Assembly: GCF_029024105.1 (NCBI RefSeq)
Contig: NZ_CP118963.1
Span: 2,914,001 to 2,978,000, forward strand
Direction of reading: 5' to 3'
Length of the DNA: 64,000 nt
Origin: Acinetobacter lwoffii
Lineage (GTDB): Bacteria > Pseudomonadota > Gammaproteobacteria > Pseudomonadales > Moraxellaceae
Shown here: in pieces, positions 45,126 to 53,213 of the stretch
How the letters are laid out: the number at the start of each line of letters is the position of its first letter
Position numbering within the stretch: position 1 is the first letter of the stretch
Made by a program: the position numbers and the translations under genes
Notes under the pieces: generated by a model
What the model saw: only the letters and a program-made list of their open reading frames with translations
What the model was told of the DNA's origin: nothing
Databases searched by the model: none

Positions 45126-45742
45126 TGACCCGTATTGCCCTTCTTGATTATGGCATGGGAAATTTGCACTCTGCGGCAAAAGCATTAGAACATGTCGGTG
45201 CCACGGTTGATGTGACCAATGATCCAAAACTGATTGCACAAGCAGACAAGATTGTTTTTCCGGGCGTAGGCGCGATGCGTGACTGTATGCAAGGCATGCA
45301 CGAAGCCGGGATTGATGAAGTGGTACGCAATGCCGTATTTAACAAACCGGTATTGGCCATTTGTGTCGGCATGCAAGCCTTGATGCAGCATTCTGAAGAG
45401 AATGGTGGTACCGATGCACTGGGTATTTTCGAAGGTGCGGTTAAGCATTTCCCAGAAATGGCGGGCTTAAAAGTGCCGCATATGGGCTGGAACCAGGTGC
45501 ATCAGGTCGAGCCTGATCATCCGATGTGGAACAATATCGAACAGGACGCGCGTTTCTACTTTGTGCACAGTTACTATGTAGAACCACAAGATTCAGAATT
45601 GGTGGCAGCTACTTGTACCTATGGAATTGAGTTCTGCACAGCGATTCATAAGGAAAACCTGTTTGCGACCCAGTTCCATCCGGAAAAGAGCCATACCGCC
45701 GGTTTACAGTTATTGAAAAACTTTGTGGATTGGAAAATCTGA
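45125..45742 (+). CDS. hisH: Imidazole glycerol phosphate synthase subunit HisH
   Basis: HisH is the glutaminase subunit that feeds ammonia to HisF. It has 205 residues of class I amidotransferase fold: oxyanion region LDYGMGNLHSAAKAL, nucleophile Cys in AICVGMQALM, and the His-Glu pair in ATQFHPEKSHTAGLQ. It overlaps hisB by one base. Its partner hisF is about 5.7 kb downstream. Confidence 0.98.
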   Translation: MTRIALLDYGMGNLHSAAKALEHVGATVDVTNDPKLIAQADKIVFPGVGAMRDCMQGMHEAGIDEVVRNAVFNKPVLAICVGMQALMQHSEENGGTDALGIFEGAVKHFPEMAGLKVPHMGWNQVHQVEPDHPMWNNIEQDARFYFVHSYYVEPQDSELVAATCTYGIEFCTAIHKENLFATQFHPEKSHTAGLQLLKNFVDWKI

Positions 45743-45757
45743 TTTTCCTTTCGCCTA

Positions 45758-45785
45758 AAAAGCTCGCAAATTGCGGGCTTTTTTG
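45758..45785 (+). terminator. Terminator after hisBH
   Basis: AAGCTCGCA/TGCGGGCTT with a 3-base loop is followed by six T. Confidence 0.85.
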
Positions 45786-45873
45786 TTGATTATTTTTTAC
45801 ACTTTTCATTTATAAAAAATCCCTTTATCATAGACTTACTTATAAAAAATCTAATGAAAACAAAGGAAAAATA

Positions 45874-46392
45874 ATGAGTAATACAATTCAGGATTCGGGG
45901 TGGAATGCATCAGGACGTTTTGGGCGACGTTCGTATATCGCATGGAATATGCTGCTGGGTTTTTGCTTTATGATCATCGGGATCATTGCTGCTTTCATTT
46001 TACCTGGAATGAGTCCAGAGACTTTAGATGGTAAAATGTCCATGCCTTTAATGGTGCTGTTGGTTTTGATCTACGGCGTTGCGATTTATTTTAGCGTGAT
46101 TTTTTTAATTCGTCGTTTACATGACCGTAATCATAATGGCTGGCTTTCTTTACTGATTTTTGTGCCGGTCGTAAACCTTGTCTTTACACTTTACCTGTTA
46201 TTGGCACCCAGTCACAACGAAAGTAATGAATATGGCCCTCCACGCACGACACGTGGCTGGGAAACGCTTTTGGTGGTGCTGTATCTGGTACTCGCGGTTA
46301 TTTTGGCCGCCTTTGCTGTCCCTGCTTATCAGAATTATGTTGAACGTGCTCAACAGGCGCAGATCGAACAGAGTAGCTATCACACTGATTAA
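45874..46392 (+). CDS. DUF805 membrane protein
   Basis: The protein has 172 residues: a soluble start with GRFGRRSYIAWNMLLGF, then hydrophobic segments (about 26-50, 62-85, 92-112 and 126-148). FGRRSYI, RRLHDRNHNGWLSLL and the Gly-Pro-Pro region are the DUF805 signature. The function of the family is unknown; the protein is in the inner membrane. The last helix, LAVILAAFAVPAYQNYVERAQQAQ, looks like the start of a type IV pilin helix, an unusual end for the family. An AAAGGA site precedes the ATG. Confidence 0.82.
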   Translation: MSNTIQDSGWNASGRFGRRSYIAWNMLLGFCFMIIGIIAAFILPGMSPETLDGKMSMPLMVLLVLIYGVAIYFSVIFLIRRLHDRNHNGWLSLLIFVPVVNLVFTLYLLLAPSHNESNEYGPPRTTRGWETLLVVLYLVLAVILAAFAVPAYQNYVERAQQAQIEQSSYHTD

Positions 46393-46411
46393 ACCTATTT
46401 AAATTCTGCAT

Positions 46412-46440
46412 AAAGCCCATTCTTCATGGGCTTTATTTTT
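46412..46440 (+). terminator. Terminator after the DUF805 gene
   Basis: AAAGCCCAT/ATGGGCTTT with a short loop is followed by ATTTTTG. Confidence 0.8.
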
Positions 46441-46495
46441 GCCTAGAACAGGAAAAGTGATTAAGCTGAACGCATTCATTTCATGATTGAAGCTT

Positions 46496-47155
46496 ATGCA
46501 ACAGCTGCTGGATACTTTACCAAGCAAGGAACAAATTCAGACCTTTCCTGTATTTAAAAATCTTCCGATGCAACAGATTCAGGTGATTAATCGTCTGGAA
46601 CAGTGTCATGCCCTTGCACAGGAGCTAAAAAGCCATGCAGTCCTGGGTTTCGATTCTGAATCCAAACCGACCTTTAAAGTTGGTGAGGTTTCTACCGGGC
46701 CACATCTGATTCAGCTGGCCACTTTAGATAAAGCCTATTTATTTCAAATGAATGATTCGATCTGGGATTTTCTTAAACCGATCTTTGCCAGTCGCGAGCA
46801 GATCAAGGCCGGTTTTGGCCTGAAAAATGATGCGCACCTGTTCCGTAAAAAAGGCATTGAACTGAATAGTGTGATTGAACTGTCCAAATGTTTTAAAGCT
46901 TTTGGTTTAAACAATCCGATCGGATTAAAAAATGCCATGGCTTTGCTATTTCAAGTAAATTTTCCTAAATCCAAACGGATTAGTACCTCGAACTGGGCCA
47001 GCAAGAAGCTCAGCCCGGCACAAATTGATTATGCAGCAGCAGATGCCTATGCGCCCGTGCTGGTATTTGAAGAATTGTTGCGGCGGGGTCTCTTACCCAA
47101 AGAGATTCCCAATACTTCACTGAAATTAAGAATCCGTCCTTCATCGACGGCTTAA
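46496..47155 (+). CDS. 3'-5' exonuclease, RNase D-like (DEDDy)
   Basis: A DnaQ-superfamily nuclease of 219 residues from the ATG at 46496; a TTG three codons earlier is possible and no good ribosome site is visible for either. Catalytic motifs are ExoI VLGFDSESKPTF (Asp-x-Glu), ExoII near AGFGLKNDAHLFRK and ExoIII IDYAAADAYAPVLVFEEL (Tyr-x3-Asp). It lacks the C-terminal HRDC domain of true RNase D, so it resembles the single-domain exonucleases. Substrate unknown. Confidence 0.8.
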   Translation: MQQLLDTLPSKEQIQTFPVFKNLPMQQIQVINRLEQCHALAQELKSHAVLGFDSESKPTFKVGEVSTGPHLIQLATLDKAYLFQMNDSIWDFLKPIFASREQIKAGFGLKNDAHLFRKKGIELNSVIELSKCFKAFGLNNPIGLKNAMALLFQVNFPKSKRISTSNWASKKLSPAQIDYAAADAYAPVLVFEELLRRGLLPKEIPNTSLKLRIRPSSTA

Positions 47156-47482
47156 GTGCTTGCATGGCCTGCTGGTACTGGCAACTTGATGTACGCATGA
47201 AAGCTGTGATGAACGCGTTCGATGAGAGAGCTGTGACTTTAACAGGTCTTACAGCTTCGGTTATCGACCAGCTCAGTACACGATCCGTTATGGAAAATCT
47301 GATCTCCATTCAAGAGACGGATCATTAAAATCATTAAAACGAGCAAAATAAATTACCTCACTGCTACCTATCTATGGACAGGTTTTCTTTATTCATACCG
47401 TTTAAGAGTTAGAAATTTCGACTTTATTTGCTAAGATGAATACACTCAAATTCATTCTAAAGATTAAGCAAGGAGCGAAAGC
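47156..47482. other. Gap upstream of hisA with one small open frame
   Basis: 327 bases with no clear gene. A plus-strand frame of 54 codons (47164-47328, MACWYWQLDVRMK to SIQETDH) starts nine bases after the exonuclease stop but has no ribosome site. No promoter for hisA could be fixed. Confidence 0.4.
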
Positions 47483-48217
47483 ATGCTGATCATCCCTGCA
47501 ATTGACCTGAAAGATGGCAAATGTGTCCGTTTAAAGCAAGGTCGTATGGAAGACGATACCGTATTTTCAGACGATCCGGTCGCAACAGCACAGCATTGGG
47601 TAAATGAAGGCGCTCGCCGCTTACATTTAGTAGATTTAAACGGTGCTTTCGCAGGTACACCAATCCATAAGCCAGTGGTTGAAGCCATTGTCCGATCTCA
47701 ACCTGATTTGCCGATCCAGATTGGTGGTGGTATCCGTTCTCTGGAAACCATTGAGCATTATCTGCAAGCCGGTGTTTCTTTTGTGATCATTGGCACCAAA
47801 GCAGTTCAGGATCCTGAATTTGTTGAAGAAGCATGTCGAAAATTTGCTGGTCATATTATTGTTGGGATTGATGCCATGAATGGCATGGTAGCAACAGATG
47901 GCTGGGCCAATGTGACTGATGTCAAGGCTACTGACCTGGCGAAACGTTTTGCCGATGCTGGCGTGTCAAGCATTGTCTACACGGATATCGCGCGTGATGG
48001 CATGATGCAGGGTGTGAATATTGAGCAAACCGTGAATCTGGCGCAATACTCAGGTTTGCCTGTGATTGCTTCAGGCGGCGTGACCAATCTGGATGACGTG
48101 CGTAACCTGAAAGACCAACCGGGTATTTTAGGTGCAATTACCGGCCGTGCGATTTACGAAGGTACATTAAGCTTGCGTGAAGCACAGTTGTTGCTAGATG
48201 AGCAACAGGCGCTATAA
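47483..48217 (+). CDS. hisA: Phosphoribosyl isomerase HisA (ProFAR isomerase)
   Basis: HisA opens the ribose ring of ProFAR in histidine synthesis. It has 244 residues forming a TIM barrel: LIIPAIDLKDGKCVRLKQG with the catalytic Asp, QIGGGIRS and a second phosphate site IASGGVTNLDD. The catalytic second Asp lies in YTDIARDGMMQGVN. An AAGGAG site precedes the ATG. Confidence 0.98.
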   Translation: MLIIPAIDLKDGKCVRLKQGRMEDDTVFSDDPVATAQHWVNEGARRLHLVDLNGAFAGTPIHKPVVEAIVRSQPDLPIQIGGGIRSLETIEHYLQAGVSFVIIGTKAVQDPEFVEEACRKFAGHIIVGIDAMNGMVATDGWANVTDVKATDLAKRFADAGVSSIVYTDIARDGMMQGVNIEQTVNLAQYSGLPVIASGGVTNLDDVRNLKDQPGILGAITGRAIYEGTLSLREAQLLLDEQQAL

Positions 48218-48230
48218 TTAAGTCTGCTGT

Positions 48231-48258
48231 AAAAGAGGTCTTCGGACCTCTTTTTTAT
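48231..48258 (+). terminator. Terminator after hisA
   Basis: AAAGAGGTC/GACCTCTTT around a TTCG tetraloop is followed by a T-run. Confidence 0.9.
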
Positions 48259-48283
48259 TTTTTTAATTTTCTGATCTCCTGGC

Positions 48284-49213
48284 ATGTCTACACTTATTTC
48301 CAAAAATCACTCCGGCTGGATGGTAAAAGCACCGCAACTCGCCCTGATCCTGATCACCATTATCTGGGGCGGCAGTTTTATTACTGTGCAATACGGGCTA
48401 AATTTTAGCAGTCCGATTATGTTTGTCGGCCTGCGCTTTGCTGCGGCAGCGCTTGCTGTCACCCTGATTTCACTGAAGTCGCTAAAAGGCATGAACCTGA
48501 AAGAAGTGTTCGCTGGCGCGGTGATTGGCATCATGATCGCCATTGGCTACGGCACTCAAACTGTGGGCTTGCAGACCATCAGCAGCAGCGAATCGGCTTT
48601 TTTAACCGCCTTGTATGTTCCACTGGTTCCAGTCCTGCTCTGGTTAATGTTCCGTAAAAAACCGCATGTCATGACCTGGATCGGAGCACTGTTTGCCTTT
48701 ATCGGTCTGGTGTTTTTGACAGGAAATGGCTTTGCTGCGATTCAGCTCAGTTTCGGGCAAACCCTGACTTTGCTCGGTTCGATTGCGATTGCACTGGAGA
48801 TTATTTTTATCAGCCATTTTGCCGAGCAGGTGAATGTACGCCGGGTCACCGTGCTGCAACTGATTTTTGCGTCCCTGTTCTGCTTTATGATCGCACCTGT
48901 TTTAGGTGAATCTCAGCTACCTGAATTCCACTGGCATCTGGCAGGAATTTTAGTCGGTTTGGGCATTGCCAGTGCCTTGATTCAACTGGTGATGAACTGG
49001 GCGCAGCGCATGGTCGACCCATCACAGGCAGCGATTATCTATGCCGGCGAACCGGTATGGGCAGCCCTGTTTGGCCGTCTGGCCGGAGAACGTTTACCGT
49101 CACTGGCTTTATTAGGCGGATTGCTGGTGGTACTGGGCGTGATTGCCAGTGAATGGAAACCGAAGTTTTTAAGAAAACAACCAACAGAAGAATTAAAGCA
49201 AGATCTTTCTTAA
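48284..49213 (+). CDS. EamA/DMT-family transporter
   Basis: A predicted inner-membrane metabolite exporter of 309 residues. Ten hydrophobic helices form two EamA repeats (about 15-145 and 160-295). The first shows LILITIIWGGSFITVQYGL and VGLRFAAAALAVTL; the second ends PVWAALFGRLAGERLPSLALLGGLLVVLGVI. The substrate cannot be inferred. The ribosome site is weak (CTGGC). Confidence 0.9.
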   Translation: MSTLISKNHSGWMVKAPQLALILITIIWGGSFITVQYGLNFSSPIMFVGLRFAAAALAVTLISLKSLKGMNLKEVFAGAVIGIMIAIGYGTQTVGLQTISSSESAFLTALYVPLVPVLLWLMFRKKPHVMTWIGALFAFIGLVFLTGNGFAAIQLSFGQTLTLLGSIAIALEIIFISHFAEQVNVRRVTVLQLIFASLFCFMIAPVLGESQLPEFHWHLAGILVGLGIASALIQLVMNWAQRMVDPSQAAIIYAGEPVWAALFGRLAGERLPSLALLGGLLVVLGVIASEWKPKFLRKQPTEELKQDLS

Positions 49214-49220
49214 TTCCGCT

Positions 49221-49249
49221 AAATCCCCCTGAAAAAGAGGGATTTTTTT
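49221..49249 (+). terminator. Terminator after the EamA gene
   Basis: AAATCCC and GGGATTT form a stem around an A-rich loop followed by seven T. Confidence 0.75.
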
Positions 49250-49271
49250 CTCTAGGGAAATACGGCTAAAA

Positions 49272-49667
49272 TTATTTGCTATACATCGGTCTATTGTCAT
49301 TTAAGCGCATGATGCCGCGAATCGCCCGATACACAATCCAGATCCAGGCCAAAACCACCACCACTAAACAGAACGCGGATGCACCAAATGCGACCCCTGC
49401 AAACAGGTTAGGATCTTCACCGGTAAAGAACAAAAAGAAAAATGGAATAAAGGCGACGATATTCCAGAACAGATACCACCAGAAACTGCGGATCTGCCAG
49501 GTAAAATGGCTTTCAAAGATGGAACCGCGCACATCGTGCCGTTTCACATAGTTAATGATCAACGCCACAAGAGCCAGCAGGCCAGCACTAAAAATGGCCA
49601 CAATATATAAAATGTACAGTGCAAAAGTCAGTGTGCGGTTTGAATCTTTATCAATGGAATAGTTCAC
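49272..49667 (-). CDS. DUF4870-like small membrane protein
   Basis: The protein has 131 residues with three hydrophobic segments (about 14-40, 62-82 and 88-115). The loop INYVKRHDVRGSIFESHFTWQIRSFWW and the C-terminal YRAIRGIMRLNDNRPMY match Tic20/DUF4870-type proteins. The function is unknown. A strong AGGAGGGG site precedes the ATG. It lies 21 bases after the stop of the cold-shock fusion gene on the same strand. Confidence 0.72.
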   Translation of the reverse strand: MNYSIDKDSNRTLTFALYILYIVAIFSAGLLALVALIINYVKRHDVRGSIFESHFTWQIRSFWWYLFWNIVAFIPFFFLFFTGEDPNLFAGVAFGASAFCLVVVVLAWIWIVYRAIRGIMRLNDNRPMYSK

Positions 49668-49688
49668 GTCCCCTCCTAGTACTTCCCC

Positions 49689-50315
49689 CTAGATATTTAA
49701 ACTATTCAATGGGGAAATTAGCCATATAATCAAAATGATGTTAAAGACTATGGTACAAAAATATATCTGCCGGAAAGGTTGTTTTTGTGTTTTATGCCGT
49801 AATTTCTGCTGTGCCAGCCATGCTGCTGGCCAGCCGCCCAAGAAAGCCACCAGATGCAGAGTATTTTCCGGAATACGACGGTTGCCCAACTGGGCTGCTT
49901 CTTTGTCTTGGGCATAAAGCCAGTAGCTGAGCGCATTCATCAGGCTGACCAGCAACAACACCAGTCCACTCAGTAAACCACCCAAGGTCAAAGCCACCAG
50001 TAAAAGAATATAGGCCACACAGGCAATCTGCATCGGCTGTAATTTCTGTGTCTGCTGTGGCTTGGAGGGTTTGAATTTTGCTTGCAGACTTTTGGCTTGT
50101 ACTGCTTTCAGGTACATCACCTGCTGCGCACGATAACGGCCGCGTTCATCCAGAATGACCAGATAATCCAGCGCACAGCCCACGATTGGACGTGGCCCAG
50201 GCTTGGCAAAGTCCTTGATATGCAGAAATACGCGATCTTTGGCCGGATCACTGGGCTGGATAAAACCATAGCCTTGGTCATCAAACCATTCCACTAAGCG
50301 TCCCTGATCGCGCAT
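49689..50315 (-). CDS. Cold-shock domain-DUF1294 fusion membrane protein
   Basis: The protein has 208 residues. The N-terminal cold-shock-type OB fold (about 1-68, GRLVEWFDDQGYGFIQPSDPAKDRVFLH) keeps the RNP-like GYGFI but departs from CspA elsewhere. A basic linker precedes a DUF1294 membrane part (about 95-205) with three helices and the signature RRIPENTLHLVAFLGGWPAAWLAQQKLRHKT. The cytoplasmic nucleic-acid-binding domain is thus tethered to the membrane. The fusion is known in proteobacteria; its role is unknown. Confidence 0.83.
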   Translation of the reverse strand: MRDQGRLVEWFDDQGYGFIQPSDPAKDRVFLHIKDFAKPGPRPIVGCALDYLVILDERGRYRAQQVMYLKAVQAKSLQAKFKPSKPQQTQKLQPMQIACVAYILLLVALTLGGLLSGLVLLLVSLMNALSYWLYAQDKEAAQLGNRRIPENTLHLVAFLGGWPAAWLAQQKLRHKTQKQPFRQIYFCTIVFNIILIIWLISPLNSLNI

Positions 50316-50342
50316 ATTCCCTATCCCTGTTGATTTGATTGT

Positions 50343-51290
50343 TTAAGCGGTGACGAATTTTAAGCGTTCAATCAGCATATTACGCATTTCATCCGGATTT
50401 TTTTGCAAAATATCTTCGCCGGTACGGCCTAATGCTGCATTACGCTGAGCCACCTGCAGACGCATCATCCAGAACCGTCCTGCTGCCATAGCCAGATACA
50501 ATTCCAGACAAGCGCGTTCATCACTGGTTAAAGAACGAATCGTTTCATAGGCATTTAAAAAGGCAATCGCTTTTTCTTCGTTTAAGATTACGTCAGGATA
50601 TTCGGTACAGAAGTCATTTAACGTAATGGCGATATCAAACAACCACTCATCTTTATTCAGCTCATAAAAATCCAGAATGCCATTCAGCTGATCGCCATCA
50701 AATAAGGTATTATCCCGGAACAGATCCGAATGAATGAAACCACGTGGACGATCCGGATATACCGCCGTCAACGCCTCATATAAACCTAATAATTTACCGA
50801 GCAAGACTTTATCTGCCGGACTTAAACTTGGTTTAATCTCTTGAGAAACGGCCAGCCAATAGGCATGATCACGCACAAAATTACGTTCTAATTTAAAGTC
50901 TTTGAGTGCCACATGCATTTTCGCCTGAGCCACTGCAATCGCTTCAACCTGCGCGACGGTAGATGGCATCGGATGTTCACCCATCAGGCGTGGTGCAATC
51001 TGTGCCGGTTTATCTTTAATACTGTGAATGGCTTTGCCTGAATGGGATAAAGGCACTGGAACGGCCAACCCGGCGTGACCCAGATGTTCTAAAACAGGAA
51101 CCAGCTCACCTGCTGCCTGTTCATCCATATCTTCAAATACGGTCAGCACATATTGCTGGTCTTCGCAGACTAAAAAGTAGTTGGTATTTTGAATACCGCC
51201 TTGAATGGGAATCAGATCAATCACCTTTAAACCATAAGGCGCCGCAAAATCCTGAACTTCCTTTAAAGTCAAAGTGGTATAAACCGACAT
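50343..51290 (-). CDS. thrB: Homoserine kinase (APH-fold type)
   Basis: ThrB phosphorylates homoserine in threonine synthesis. It has 315 residues from MSVYTTLTLKEVQDF (ATG at 51290, CAGG site); the open frame extends 19 codons upstream without similarity. The kinase is of the aminoglycoside phosphotransferase fold used by Pseudomonas-like bacteria, unlike the GHMP-type ThrB of E. coli. Features are GGIQNTNYFL, the catalytic loop PRGFIHSDLFRDNTLF and the metal-binding NGILDFYEL. Confidence 0.93.
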   Translation of the reverse strand: MSVYTTLTLKEVQDFAAPYGLKVIDLIPIQGGIQNTNYFLVCEDQQYVLTVFEDMDEQAAGELVPVLEHLGHAGLAVPVPLSHSGKAIHSIKDKPAQIAPRLMGEHPMPSTVAQVEAIAVAQAKMHVALKDFKLERNFVRDHAYWLAVSQEIKPSLSPADKVLLGKLLGLYEALTAVYPDRPRGFIHSDLFRDNTLFDGDQLNGILDFYELNKDEWLFDIAITLNDFCTEYPDVILNEEKAIAFLNAYETIRSLTSDERACLELYLAMAAGRFWMMRLQVAQRNAALGRTGEDILQKNPDEMRNMLIERLKFVTA

Positions 51291-51403
51291 AGAAAACCTG
51301 CGAAAAAACTTACATAATTTTGCTAGAATACCGTTTCCATCTGCCAAGGTGTAGCGCTTGCGTGGGTGAGTTTCATAATCGGCTGTAATAATTGGAAAAA
51401 TTT

Positions 51404-52162
51404 ATGCTAGCTAAACGTATTATTCCTTGTCTGGACGTGGATAACGGCCGCGTGGTCAAGGGTGTCCAGTTCCTTGATATTCGTGATGCGGGTGACCCGG
51501 TCGAAGTGGCGCGCCGTTATAATGAACAAGGTGCCGATGAAATTACTTTCCTTGATATTACCGCTACACATCATGGACGCGATACCACTTATCGTACAGT
51601 AGAACGCATGGCCGAATCGGTTTTTGTACCCCTGACTGTCGGTGGCGGTGTACGTAAAGTCGAAGATATCCGTCTATTACTCAATGCCGGTGCAGACAAA
51701 GTCAGCATCAACTCGGCTGCGATTTATAATCCCGAGTTTGTGCAGGAAGCGTCTCAACGCTTTGGCGCACAGTGTATCGTTGTTGCAATTGATGCCAAAA
51801 AAACTGGCGACCACAAATGGGAAATTTTCACCCACGGTGGCCGTAAAGAAACCGGGATTGATGCGATTGAATGGGCTGTGAAAATGGCTGACTTCGGCGC
51901 AGGTGAATTACTGATTACTTCGATGGATGCCGATGGCACCAAAGCCGGTTACGACATTGCCCTGATGCGTGCCATCAATGACCGCGTCACGGTACCGACG
52001 ATTGCTTCTGGTGGTGTGGGTAATTTACAGCATTTGGCGGACGGCATTATCCATGGTGGTGCTGATGCAGTACTGGCAGCTTCAATTTTCCATTTTGGCC
52101 AGCACACCATTCCGGAAGCGAAAGCCTATATGGCAGCCCAAGGCATTGAAATGCGCCTCTAA
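51404..52162 (+). CDS. hisF: Imidazole glycerol phosphate synthase subunit HisF
   Basis: HisF is the cyclase subunit that makes IGP and AICAR, docking with HisH. It has 252 residues from MLAKRIIPCLDVDNGRVVKG (ATG at 51404); a TTG four codons earlier is not preferred. It is a TIM barrel with catalytic Asp in IPCLDVDNGR and in SMDADGTKAGYD; phosphate sites are LTVGGGVRKVED and TIASGGVGN. It is divergent from thrB. Confidence 0.98.
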   Translation: MLAKRIIPCLDVDNGRVVKGVQFLDIRDAGDPVEVARRYNEQGADEITFLDITATHHGRDTTYRTVERMAESVFVPLTVGGGVRKVEDIRLLLNAGADKVSINSAAIYNPEFVQEASQRFGAQCIVVAIDAKKTGDHKWEIFTHGGRKETGIDAIEWAVKMADFGAGELLITSMDADGTKAGYDIALMRAINDRVTVPTIASGGVGNLQHLADGIIHGGADAVLAASIFHFGQHTIPEAKAYMAAQGIEMRL

Positions 52163-52186
52163 GCCGTTTTAGATGATGATTTAATT

Positions 52187-52217
52187 AAAGAGTGTTTTTA
52201 TAAACACTCTTTTTTTA
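52187..52217 (+). terminator. Terminator after hisF
   Basis: AAAGAGTGTTT/AAACACTCTTT with a 4-base loop is followed by a T-run. Confidence 0.88.
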
Positions 52218-52251
52218 TGCCTTAAATAAAATAACACAGCAAATACGGGAC

Positions 52252-52277
52252 AAAAAAAAGGAGTCTTTCGACTCCTT
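52252..52277 (-). terminator. Terminator facing the hydroxylase-like gene
   Basis: On the minus strand AAGGAGTC/GACTCCTT with a short loop is followed by seven T; it lies about 170 bases downstream of the gene that ends at 52449. Confidence 0.75.
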
Positions 52278-52393
52278 ATAAAACCAAGATAAGACTACAG
52301 CACTTGGTATTCAAAATAACTCATTACACCCAGAAACATTATCAGTATGAGGCTCTGCTCACCGACAGGAGCAAATATAAGTGAAATTCACAG

Positions 52394-52444
52394 GACAATA
52401 TTGACAATACAATCGTATTTTATTGACAAATCACGACAAAGCCC
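52394..52444. promoter_or_regulatory. Cluster of GACAA repeats downstream of the hydroxylase-like gene
   Basis: Four GACAA units lie here, two of them (GACAAATCAC and GACAAAGCCC, 52425-52444) exactly 10 bases apart. The pair is nearly the same as the pair at 53183-53202 on the other side of the gene. A regulator-binding function is inferred only. Confidence 0.4.
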
Positions 52445-52448
52445 TGCT

Positions 52449-53105
52449 TTACTCCATAACCTGCGTATTTAACTGCTTCATTACCGTATTTTTTGCAGTA
52501 TTTTTCCTCATTTTAGAGGAAGCATCGGCCGATTTAACCGGAAAATATTGCTCTGCCCAACGGTTCAGTTTTTTCGAGATCGGTGCGGGCAAGCTCAGAC
52601 CTAAAGGATTCTGTTCCTGCAAATCTGCCGAGGAAATCACCCGGGTTCCCAGCAGATAGTCAAACCAGGGCTTGGTGACGCACCAGTTGGCATCCTGATT
52701 ACTATTCATATGATGATCATAATGCCAGGGCAATTTCTTTTTGGCCCATTCCGGTTCCAGATGAGCCCGGCGATGTAAATAATAATAGTTGCCTGTACTA
52801 TATAAGGCAGCCAGTGACATGCCTTTGGAGAATGGATAAAAACTGAGTCCAAAAACGGTCGCGACCACTGCCAGTGATGCAATTTCATTGCGGGTACGCC
52901 AGTTGTCCAGTCCTTCTACATAGCCGAAATCGGAAAATTCCGTTTTTCGCACAATCCGGTGATGCTCCCAGTGTGAGCGCATACTCTCGGGTACCGGACT
53001 ATAACGGCTTTTTCCCGGACGATGAACACCATGCAATACATATTTATGCGCAAACCATTCAAATCCATTTGCGACGACAAGTCCTGCCAGAAAACCTTTC
53101 CACAT
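52449..53105 (-). CDS. Fatty acid hydroxylase/sterol desaturase-like membrane enzyme
   Basis: A predicted di-iron membrane oxygenase of 218 residues. The histidine boxes are present in order: HKYVLHG (about 20-26), HWEHHR (about 45-50), HRRAH (about 111-115) and HYDHH (about 128-132). Hydrophobic helices lie around 3-18 and 75-105. The short length and box spacing fit the FA_hydroxylase superfamily (carotenoid hydroxylase/fatty-acid hydroxylase-like); the substrate is unknown. The C-terminal tail is Ser/Lys-rich. An AGAGGT site precedes the ATG. It is divergent from an AraC regulator, which probably controls it. Confidence 0.82.
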   Translation of the reverse strand: MWKGFLAGLVVANGFEWFAHKYVLHGVHRPGKSRYSPVPESMRSHWEHHRIVRKTEFSDFGYVEGLDNWRTRNEIASLAVVATVFGLSFYPFSKGMSLAALYSTGNYYYLHRRAHLEPEWAKKKLPWHYDHHMNSNQDANWCVTKPWFDYLLGTRVISSADLQEQNPLGLSLPAPISKKLNRWAEQYFPVKSADASSKMRKNTAKNTVMKQLNTQVME

Positions 53106-53182
53106 GATCTTTTACCTCTTGGTCTATTTTTAATATAGGCTAAATAAAAAACTAGATATTGACCAAAATATTCAATATGATT

Positions 53183-53202
53183 GACAAAATACGACAAAAT
53201 AA
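53183..53202. promoter_or_regulatory. 10-bp-phased direct repeat between hydroxylase-like and araC-type genes
   Basis: GACAAAATAC followed directly by GACAAAATAA, 11 bases before the chosen start of the AraC gene. Direct repeats one helical turn apart are what AraC-family proteins usually bind, so this is a candidate operator. Confidence 0.45.
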
Positions 53203-53213
53203 AAGAATTAAAA

